From Legionella micdadei (GTDB lineage Bacteria; Pseudomonadota; Gammaproteobacteria; Legionellales; Legionellaceae), in assembly GCF_000953635.1 (NCBI RefSeq), contig NZ_LN614830.1, forward strand, positions 2,595,001-2,659,000: a DNA stretch of 64,000 nucleotides. Reading direction: 5' to 3'. Within the stretch, counting starts at the first letter, position 1. Every line of letters begins with the position of its first letter. A model generated the notes under the pieces. That model saw only the letters and a program-made list of their open reading frames with translations. It was not told the origin of the DNA and made no database searches. The position numbers and the translations under genes were made by a program. Positions 58,355-64,000 of this stretch are shown here, one piece after another.

Positions 58355-59490
58355 TACGGTTGTAACTCCTGCATCTCTTTAGGCGATAACTTCACTTCTT
58401 TCACCGCAATCTCGAGGGCTTTAATTGCTTCATCGATCATCGGTACTAACGAGCGCCTTCCCATTTCCTTTTCAGCGCGCCAGTGGGCAAAAGGTCCTCC
58501 GACTTCAACGAAAGGAGTTTGCCTACCAATACTATTAAGCATATACCATAATCGACGATCGAGAGGTTTTAACCACAAAAATTCCGAACTAGGCACAACA
58601 CCATCATCTCTCGCAGCTGCTAATAATGAAGCTAGCACAGTTAAAAGATAAGCATGTTTCGCGATAATCTCCTGGACATTTTCTGCATTTTGATATTTTT
58701 TTAATACCGGTCTTGCCACACTGAAATCCGGTTTTCCAGCAGTAAAAGTTCTATCCAATGTTTCTAAAATTAAATTAGCCGCATCCCTATCTCTGTTCAT
58801 TCGCGCCATAAAAACTGCCGCTAAAGCATAAGCTTGGGGGGAGCATCGCTCAAATCCATCCCAATAAGGCCCTAATTGCAGGGTGAAAACCCTCTTGGCA
58901 TCCCCTTTTCTAATTCCAGCAGTCATTTCCTGCCCGGGGACTGGATTATCCAACAGCGCATCTTCTTTTTTTAATAAGTGGTATTTACGCGCAAACTCCA
59001 TAGGTGTTAAGGCCATAGCCCAAGGACCTTTGTTAATATCGGTGTTGACTAAATCTTCTTTTACAATAGGCATTATAGCGAGCCAGTTATGCTGCTCTTG
59101 GGCACGTAAGGTTTTCATATTATGTGCTTTACGAAATTTAAGAGTAATATCAGATTTGTAGAGAAACATTGCCAAAAAAACAAGAATTGCAACGACAGGA
59201 TAACGGATATAATCACCAACTCCGCGGGTTAAATCGACTAGCTGATCCCACTCGACACTTGCAGGGTCGATGGTCTGCATCACATAAACATTGCTTTCTA
59301 ATTGAGGATTGTTTACGAATAAAGTGACTAATTTTGCTTCCAGAACATTTAAATAAAAAACAAACGCAACAATATACTGATGCGACGTTTTCCAGATAAT
59401 AAAGCCGATAATAAACACAAGCACCATGATCCACACAGGTGCCATCGAATTATCGCCACTACCGCCTGATTGTTGTGGTTGTTGAGCCAT
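58354..59490 (-). CDS. icmP: IcmP/DotM, coupling-complex protein
   Basis: The 378-residue protein (376 in L. pneumophila) has transmembrane helices near 17-45 and 95-115 and a helical cytoplasmic domain (160-375) with the positively charged surface that binds glutamate-rich effector signals. It pairs with DotL. A TATACT -10-like element lies just upstream. Confidence 0.96.
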   Translation of the reverse strand: MAQQPQQSGGSGDNSMAPVWIMVLVFIIGFIIWKTSHQYIVAFVFYLNVLEAKLVTLFVNNPQLESNVYVMQTIDPASVEWDQLVDLTRGVGDYIRYPVVAILVFLAMFLYKSDITLKFRKAHNMKTLRAQEQHNWLAIMPIVKEDLVNTDINKGPWAMALTPMEFARKYHLLKKEDALLDNPVPGQEMTAGIRKGDAKRVFTLQLGPYWDGFERCSPQAYALAAVFMARMNRDRDAANLILETLDRTFTAGKPDFSVARPVLKKYQNAENVQEIIAKHAYLLTVLASLLAAARDDGVVPSSEFLWLKPLDRRLWYMLNSIGRQTPFVEVGGPFAHWRAEKEMGRRSLVPMIDEAIKALEIAVKEVKLSPKEMQELQP

Positions 59491-59521
59491 TCCTAATTCT
59501 AATAAACCCGTTATAATCTCA

Positions 59522-59532
59522 AGTATATACCA
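59522..59532 (-). promoter_or_regulatory. TATACT promoter element upstream of icmP
   Basis: On the minus strand the sequence CTGGTATATACTTG places TATACT at 59527-59522, 32 bases before the icmP start. The 11-mer GGTATATACTT is identical to that before icmT. TATACT was described as a required element in L. pneumophila icm/dot promoters. Confidence 0.5.
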
Positions 59533-59560
59533 GTCTGCGTCAACTGTGGTGTGACTTCAG

Positions 59561-60154
59561 CTATTCAGTTTGAGTGTTTTTAACCAAACGTCCTTTGATG
59601 TAATGATAAGTGCCAGAAGTATGAACGAATCGCGTTATGTTGTCCAAGATTATTGCGCGATCTTTGAGGCTTAATAAAGGCTTCCCAAATTTATCCACAG
59701 GAATTTTGTCTGGCGGTATATTTAAAATATCTGCTTGATCGATGTAAATAGCGACATATGCTTCATTCTCTTTATTTTCTTTGGATTTAATGAATGCTCT
59801 TACTGCATCCTCATCGGAATAAATAGGACGCGAAATTATTTGCCGGGATAGATTAGCGAGAATACGCTCCCAAGATTGTATAATACTTCCTTCAGAAGAG
59901 TAGAGAGAAATAAATATTTCTTGATGATCAGGACGCTGCGAAACCCGATTGATATGAGTTTGTCTTTCAATTTTTGGCTTATTAGCCTCTACTTTGACAT
60001 CGCTAAGATGTGACGCAAACTTATCGCGTATTTCCCGGAGGTTTTTTCCTATCACACGCAAAAAATTCGACTCATCCCAAGGCCCTGTTTCAATAGCCTC
60101 ATCCAGCGCTTCTAAAATGGCATGGGCTTGTTGTTTAGTTAATTCGTCTTTCAT
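59561..60154 (-). CDS. icmQ: IcmQ, pore-forming/NAD-binding Dot/Icm protein
   Basis: A 197-residue cytosolic protein (191 in L. pneumophila). The N-terminal helical pair (QQAHAILEALDEAIETGPWDE, then NFLRVIGKNLREIRDKFASHL) is the region that binds IcmR/FIR; the C-terminal domain resembles ADP-ribosyltransferase folds that bind NAD. IcmQ alone permeabilises lipid membranes, and its partner controls this. There is no clear ribosome binding site: TATACT directly abuts the ATG. A hairpin separates it from the FIR gene. Confidence 0.95.
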   Translation of the reverse strand: MKDELTKQQAHAILEALDEAIETGPWDESNFLRVIGKNLREIRDKFASHLSDVKVEANKPKIERQTHINRVSQRPDHQEIFISLYSSEGSIIQSWERILANLSRQIISRPIYSDEDAVRAFIKSKENKENEAYVAIYIDQADILNIPPDKIPVDKFGKPLLSLKDRAIILDNITRFVHTSGTYHYIKGRLVKNTQTE

Positions 60155-60216
60155 AGTATATGAACTAGGGTAACATTAGAACAAAGCTGATTAAATTTAG
60201 TTTCTACAAAAATTAT

Positions 60217-60249
60217 AACAGTATTCAGCGTAAAACGCTGAATACTGTT
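60217..60249 (-). terminator. Terminator/attenuator-like hairpin between FIR gene and icmQ
   Basis: Starting one base after the FIR stop codon, AACAGTATTCAGCG and CGCTGAATACTGTT form a perfect 14-bp stem with a five-base loop. On the minus strand it is followed by ATAATTTTTG. This has the form of an intrinsic terminator or processing hairpin inside the FIR-icmQ pair. Confidence 0.7.
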
Positions 60250-60612
60250 TTAGGGCCTTGAAAAGCTTACAGATGTAGTTTCTTCGGGGGACGAATCATG
60301 ACTTGATTCTGCTTGAGCCATTTGAACTTCTTGAATCTCTTTAGGAAATTCATTATTGATAGCGCTTCCAGTCCTTTTAAGTGCTTTACCTAACGTTGCA
60401 GATGCAGTCATATTCCCTGGAGTCTTACTAATCGCCATCATTTTATCGGTCTGACTATTTAACCTTTGCAAACTATGTAATGTATCTATTCCGACAGCGA
60501 TAGGCACACCGGAAGGTTCTCCTTCTGTCGGGGAAGAACTGGAAAGCAAATCTGTCGCTGAACTCTTGCTCTCACTTGTCAATTTAAAATGCGTATACGG
60601 ATTGCGCAACAT
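60250..60612 (-). CDS. FIR-family chaperone of IcmQ (IcmR functional equivalent)
   Basis: The 120-residue protein occupies the icmR position between icmS and icmQ and has the same length as L. pneumophila IcmR (about 120). Sequence similarity to IcmR is not apparent, which is typical of FIR (functional homologue of icmR) genes, which differ between species. It is hydrophilic and rich in serine, threonine and glutamate, with one amphipathic helix region (about 45-95; GIDTLHSLQRLNSQTDKMM, LGKALKRTGSAINNEF) likely to bind IcmQ. GGAG lies 10 bases before the ATG. Confidence 0.8.
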   Translation of the reverse strand: MLRNPYTHFKLTSESKSSATDLLSSSSPTEGEPSGVPIAVGIDTLHSLQRLNSQTDKMMAISKTPGNMTASATLGKALKRTGSAINNEFPKEIQEVQMAQAESSHDSSPEETTSVSFSRP

Positions 60613-60665
60613 ACAGTAGGTACTCCAATACCAAATTCTAATTTACTACCAACATTAACAGATAT

Positions 60666-60685
60666 TTCCTTAAGATAAGCTTAAG
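60666..60685 (-). promoter_or_regulatory. Candidate PmrA box upstream of the FIR gene
   Basis: Minus strand CTTAAGCTTATCTTAAGGAA has two CTTAA half-sites spaced exactly 11 bases, the arrangement of the PmrA box (CTTAATATT-N2-CTTAAT). It lies about 55-75 bases upstream of the FIR start. Because CTTAAG is palindromic, the region also folds as a 7-bp hairpin, an alternative explanation. Confidence 0.4.
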
Positions 60686-60696
60686 GGAGGCTAAAC

Positions 60697-60711
60697 TTTC
60701 ACTTTTTTTAC
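60697..60711 (-). promoter_or_regulatory. Candidate CpxR box upstream of the FIR gene
   Basis: Minus strand GTAAA-AAAA-GTGAAA resembles the CpxR pattern GTAAA-N5-GTAAA (read as GTAAA-N5-TGAAA it has one mismatch in the second half). In L. pneumophila icmR is a direct CpxR target, so the position is as expected. The stretch is A-rich, so chance is possible. Confidence 0.4.
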
Positions 60712-60866
60712 ACTTTGTTTGATTAAAACAATCTGAGCTAGCTAAGAACTCACGGGATTGAGTTAAACGACCAACTTTTTGGGCATCACCATAGGCACTG
60801 AAGGATCGATGCTGCAAAGCACGGAAAAGCAAGTTTTGGCCAAGATTGTAGAATCGAAAAGGTACA

Positions 60867-61211
60867 CTAGTCATACATTAACTCATCTAAGGGGGTGTAA
60901 TCCTTACTCGGACCTCCTTGAATTAATTCATTTAATACGTCCGTCATACACAATAAACGCAAAGCATTAGGAGTCACTTCATCAAAGACAACCCGTATTC
61001 CTAGCAGAGCATTTTCTGCCTCATCAAAAGTAGCACCAAGTCCATAACCCAGACAGAGTGAGCAAAGTTGATCAGCACGACGGGCTATGGCCGGAAGTAA
61101 GCCCGTGTCAGAAAATACTTCTTCGTAGGTAACAAAACGATCGTTTAAATAGAATTTAGCATTTAAAGCCGCAGCAATTTTAGCCATGCATTTACGAATA
61201 TCAGTTTCCAT
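60867..61211 (-). CDS. icmS: IcmS, effector chaperone
   Basis: The 114-residue acidic protein is nearly the size of L. pneumophila IcmS and starts METDIRKCMAKIAAALNAKF, the conserved N terminus, with the late RLLCMTDVLNELIQGGPSKD. With IcmW it forms an adaptor that keeps effectors translocation-competent and docks on the DotL tail. The ATG at 61211 overlaps the icmT stop (TAATG); an ATG four codons upstream lies within icmT. Confidence 0.96.
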   Translation of the reverse strand: METDIRKCMAKIAAALNAKFYLNDRFVTYEEVFSDTGLLPAIARRADQLCSLCLGYGLGATFDEAENALLGIRVVFDEVTPNALRLLCMTDVLNELIQGGPSKDYTPLDELMYD

Positions 61212-61468
61212 TATTTCCACCAAGGTTGTGACGAGCGCAAAGGGCCTGCCAAAAAGTTTCTAAGCCAACGCAAAAAAACTGGAACAGTAAATCCGTAATG
61301 TTCAATGATGCCAAAGAAAACTGTTGACACAAGAACTAAAATACCGGTCCAAACCCTAATATGCATCAGAAAAAGAAAAATTGGAAAAGCAGCTCTTGCA
61401 TCAACCAGGAAAAAACGAGCGCTTCTAGCCGAATCGCGCCAGTGGGATGTTTCAGAAAACCCGGCCAT
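61211..61468 (-). CDS. icmT: IcmT, small inner-membrane protein
   Basis: An 85-residue protein (86 in L. pneumophila) with a hydrophobic helical hairpin (about 25-65; AAFPIFLFLMHIRVWTGILV) and the arginine-rich tail typical of IcmT. In L. pneumophila it affects both intracellular growth and pore-mediated egress. It is the first gene of icmTS; its stop overlaps the icmS start. Confidence 0.95.
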   Translation of the reverse strand: MAGFSETSHWRDSARSARFFLVDARAAFPIFLFLMHIRVWTGILVLVSTVFFGIIEHYGFTVPVFLRWLRNFLAGPLRSSQPWWK

Positions 61469-61505
61469 AAAAATCCTCGGATAAAAACAGAACTATATAG
61501 GGTAA

Positions 61506-61514
61506 AGTATATAC
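61506..61514 (-). promoter_or_regulatory. TATACT promoter element upstream of icmT
   Basis: On the minus strand GGGTATATACTTTACCC has TATACT at 61511-61506, 38 bases before the icmT ATG. The core GGTATATACTT is identical to that upstream of icmP. No good -35 hexamer is visible at 16-18 bases, so an activator may be involved. Confidence 0.5.
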
Positions 61515-61710
61515 CCAAGAAACTTGAAAATGCTATTTTTCAGGGCAACATTGTAGAATTAAAAACTTGGGGGAATTGACCGACTTGAGCGATTTCGTTT
61601 CCGATTAAGGCACGTTAGGTCGCTTTGACTGGATTTAAATAGATGCAGATAGCCCCATCAGCGAATCACTAATTTCATCGGTAACACATCGGGTTTATTC
61701 AATGAGTAAT

Positions 61711-61926
61711 TTAAAGCTTGTTTGAAGGACCACCTTTCGTCGGGGTTAGAGAGGCTTTTAATACATCAGCCATATTTGGTTTGAGTTCAGCCTGTTTCTT
61801 TTCTCTTTCTTTTTTCTGAGCGTCAGCAGCAACATCATGCACTCGATTTTTTTGCTGTACATTGGCACTGGCCTTTTTTGCACCAGGATTTAATGTCTTC
61901 AACATATTTTTAGTGCTTGTTGACAT
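61711..61926 (-). CDS. Small lysine-rich protein next to icmT (71 aa)
   Basis: Not recognised. From the ATG at 61926, with GGAG seven bases upstream, it encodes about 71 residues. The sequence is highly charged and probably disordered or helical (NMLKTLNPGAKKASANVQQK, then DAQKKEREKKQAELKPN), ending in SLTPTKGGPSNKL. There is no membrane segment. It lies between icmT and the Aas-like gene on the same strand; a role tied to Dot/Icm cannot be inferred from sequence. Confidence 0.6.
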   Translation of the reverse strand: MSTSTKNMLKTLNPGAKKASANVQQKNRVHDVAADAQKKEREKKQAELKPNMADVLKASLTPTKGGPSNKL

Positions 61927-62109
61927 AGCTAGCTCCAAGGAGAATTGATAGTTTCATCATAACAGGGAAATATTAAGGTTTTCTTAAGGATTAAAAAAAA
62001 AATAAAAACCGTTTAAATAAAGCAGATAAACTAAAAAGCTCGCACCCATTCTAACTCCCGGGTTCTGGGGATAAACCGAGAAACCGTGGCTGTACCGGTA
62101 AATCCGTTA

Positions 62110-64000
62110 CTAAGAAAGATTTGTTTCAGCTGATGAGGAATCAGGAAAAAAAGTAGTTAAATCACGTTCCAAAGACGGATAATCTATTTTCCCTGAAGCT
62201 AAAACTGGAATTTTAACATTAGGTAAAACTGTCTGAGGAACAAGTAGTTCTGGGTATTTTTGTGCATGCACATGATGGATAAAAGCCGATTTGCTTGCTT
62301 TAGCATATTCTGAAAAGAGTATAATTTGCTCCCCCTTACGAGGGCATTTTCTGCTGAGAGCCGCATGGAGTTGCTCCGGCCATAAAGTGGAGGCAATAGA
62401 CTCAATGACAGATAAGGAAATCATTTCCCCCCCTAGCTTAGCAAACCGCTTTATTCTGCCTATAATAGATAAGAAACCTTCGTCATCTTCGACAACAATA
62501 TCCCCCGTAGCATACCACCCGTCATTTTCAATTGGGTTTGCTTTATCAGGGGTTAAATAAGCAGACATGACATTCGGACCGCGAATAACCAATCTACCTC
62601 CCTCAGCTATTCCCTCAACAGGCTCAATTCGATATTCGATAGAAGGCAGAACCAATCCTACACTATCTGCCCTGGAGGCTAAGGGACAGTTCAGTGAAAT
62701 CACAGGGGAGGCTTCTGTTGCCCCATAACCTTCATAGATTTGCACATTAAAGGTTTCCCGCCAGTAGTGCATCGTTTCAGATCTAACCTTCTCAGCTCCG
62801 GCAAAAATATACCTTAGCGAACTGAAATCCTTAGGTCCTGCCGCCCTGGCGTACCCTGTCAAAAAAGTATCCGTTGCAAAAAAAATCGTTGCTTTAGTTT
62901 CATGAACAAGACCTGAAATTATTTTAAAATGCAAAGGAGAGGGATAGAAAAAACAGGAGTTCCCGGCGACCAGCGGTACAATGGTCCCGGCAGTTAAGCC
63001 AAAAAAATGAAAAATCGGTAATGCATTAAAAAAGATATCCTGAAGAGCAAAATCCACACGCGACATCATTTGATAACAATTTGCCAAAATGTTTTTGTGA
63101 GTTAGCGCTACTCCTTTAGGCACACCTTCTGATCCAGAAGTAAACAGCACTAAAGCAGAGGTATCAGGCTTAACGACCCCACTTACTAAGCGATAGGTCA
63201 GGCTTGGCAAAGTACTTTTTAATAATCCAGCAAACTTACGCGCCAGATTAATTTTGGGCGCAAAATCCTCAAGAAATCTTACCATAAATCCAGCTTTGTC
63301 CAATTCTTCAACTAATGTCTCAAGTTTTGCTGTCTGGATAAATTGGCGGGAAGTATAAATGGTTTTAATGCCCGCTGCTTGACAGACAGAATAGAGATTA
63401 TAAAAACCACTGCTAAAATTGAGCATGGCAGGAATTCGTCGATATGCCTGTAAAGCAAAAAAACTGACAGCGCCGGCAATAGTGGTCGGCATCATCACAC
63501 CCACCATCTCCGATGGTTGAGTTTCACTTTTAAACTGCCTTCCCAAGATAAAACATCGAGCAATAAACTGACGAAAAGAGATAGGCTGCCGGTTGTAATC
63601 TTCAATCCATGAACCTTGACTGTAGGCGTGTTTTGCACCTTGAAGTATCGCAGCAAAAAGGGATTGCTCCGTATTAAAATTGAGGAAAGCCATTTCACTA
63701 AGTAACAAAAATAACCTTCTACCCCAGCTCTTTTCATCTTTGTGTTGGGCATTTAAGGAGAGGCTCTCCATAAGATGAAGGGTAATTTTTGGAAAGAAAT
63801 AGATTGCATGTTTCTCTTTAGCAAGAGAGAAAAAACTATGCTGCGCCCCTTCTATACGAATAGGTCTTACTTCTCTCCCTAATTGCCGTAAGACAAAGCC
63901 GTAATCATCAAAACTTTTGACCTCATTTTTAAATTCTTGTGGAAATAACACCCATGATTTGTTTTCAGCTTCGATCGTTTTAATAAGTCTTTGCTTGGTT
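62110..64000 (-). CDS. Aas-like acyltransferase/acyl-ACP synthetase, 5' part outside the window
   Basis: The frame stays open to the window edge, so the start lies beyond 64000. The visible 630 residues begin with the end of a PlsC-type acyltransferase domain (HAIYFFPKITLHLMES) and continue with an AMP-binding acyl-ACP/acyl-CoA synthetase (LFTSGSEGVPKGVALTHKN A3 motif, YEGYGATEASPVISLN, GWYATGDIV). This is the layout of Aas, which re-acylates lysophosphatidylethanolamine, or of larger MFS-PlsC-AMP fusions. The GTG at 63951 has no ribosome site and would cut the linker, so I do not accept it as the start. Confidence 0.85.
   Translation of the reverse strand, partial: TKQRLIKTIEAENKSWVLFPQEFKNEVKSFDDYGFVLRQLGREVRPIRIEGAQHSFFSLAKEKHAIYFFPKITLHLMESLSLNAQHKDEKSWGRRLFLLLSEMAFLNFNTEQSLFAAILQGAKHAYSQGSWIEDYNRQPISFRQFIARCFILGRQFKSETQPSEMVGVMMPTTIAGAVSFFALQAYRRIPAMLNFSSGFYNLYSVCQAAGIKTIYTSRQFIQTAKLETLVEELDKAGFMVRFLEDFAPKINLARKFAGLLKSTLPSLTYRLVSGVVKPDTSALVLFTSGSEGVPKGVALTHKNILANCYQMMSRVDFALQDIFFNALPIFHFFGLTAGTIVPLVAGNSCFFYPSPLHFKIISGLVHETKATIFFATDTFLTGYARAAGPKDFSSLRYIFAGAEKVRSETMHYWRETFNVQIYEGYGATEASPVISLNCPLASRADSVGLVLPSIEYRIEPVEGIAEGGRLVIRGPNVMSAYLTPDKANPIENDGWYATGDIVVEDDEGFLSIIGRIKRFAKLGGEMISLSVIESIASTLWPEQLHAALSRKCPRKGEQIILFSEYAKASKSAFIHHVHAQKYPELLVPQTVLPNVKIPVLASGKIDYPSLERDLTTFFPDSSSAETNLS

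Noticed and set aside
60155..60160. TATACT directly before the icmQ ATG as a -10 element.
   Set aside because: Transcription would begin inside the coding region; it cannot serve icmQ as a normal promoter, although it may be a remnant of the shared motif.
60638..60874. A 78-residue minus-strand reading frame between icmS and the FIR gene, its ATG overlapping the icmS stop.
   Set aside because: The overlap looks like translational coupling, but there is no ribosome site, the composition is not convincing, and the frame covers the interval that should hold the FIR promoter, with its CpxR- and PmrA-like boxes. It could still be a leader peptide; ribosome profiling would decide.
63495..63951. 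GTG at 63951 as the start of the AMP-binding protein.
   Set aside because: There is no ribosome site, and the frame continues upstream to the window edge with plausible residues of a PlsC-AMP linker, so the gene is cut by the window.

Overview
The window is chromosomal DNA from a Legionella species. It carries the complete second Dot/Icm (type IVB secretion) region, icmT to icmB plus icmF/icmH and tphA, together with other Legionella hallmarks: the enhABC entry locus, letA-uvrC, an ahpC2-ahpD pair and a PlaA-like GDSL lysophospholipase. The variable protein between icmS and icmQ (the IcmR slot) fits the species-specific FIR family. The exact species cannot be told from sequence alone.

Layout. 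0-6.5 kb: a small serine hydrolase, a tiny HTH-like protein, and enhA-enhB-enhC (L,D-transpeptidase, small periplasmic protein, giant Sel1-repeat protein). 6.7-15.1 kb: uvrC and letA, phhA, a PBP4-type DD-peptidase, bioC, comF, an RseP-like intramembrane protease and a small unknown. 15.5-21.9 kb: housekeeping genes hemA-prfA-prmC, dksA, waaA, djlA. 21.9-32 kb: secreted or accessory functions (PlaA-like lipase, SnoaL-like protein, LuxR-type regulator, MFS permease, an unrecognised helical protein), then a DEAD-box helicase and FadH. 32.2-37.1 kb: a tight three-gene signalling operon (FIST sensor, histidine kinase, REC-PAS-GGDEF-EAL protein). 37.2-38.3 kb: ahpC2-ahpD. 38.3-61.5 kb: tphA, a repeat-rich gap, icmH-icmF on the plus strand, then icmB back to icmT on the minus strand. 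61.7-64 kb: a small charged protein and the 3' part of an Aas-like acyltransferase/acyl-ACP synthetase that runs off the window.

How it works together. IcmH/IcmF stabilise the machine. IcmK, IcmE and IcmG (DotH, DotG, DotF), with the lipoprotein IcmN, form the outer-membrane core and channel. IcmB is the cytoplasmic ATPase. IcmO/IcmP with IcmS and IcmJ form the substrate-receiving coupling complex. IcmQ and its FIR partner, IcmT, IcmC, IcmD, IcmL and IcmM complete the set. EnhABC and PlaA are envelope or secreted functions linked to intracellular life. LetA, DksA and the cyclic-di-GMP operon are likely regulators of the transmissive switch.

The most interesting non-coding signals are: an 11-bp perfect hairpin that buries the ribosome binding site of ahpC2; a terminator-like hairpin directly between the FIR gene and icmQ; PmrA-like and CpxR-like boxes upstream of the FIR gene; a shared GGTATATACTT promoter motif before icmT and icmP; and a cluster of REP-like repeats at the tphA/icmH junction, where gene order differs from L. 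pneumophila.
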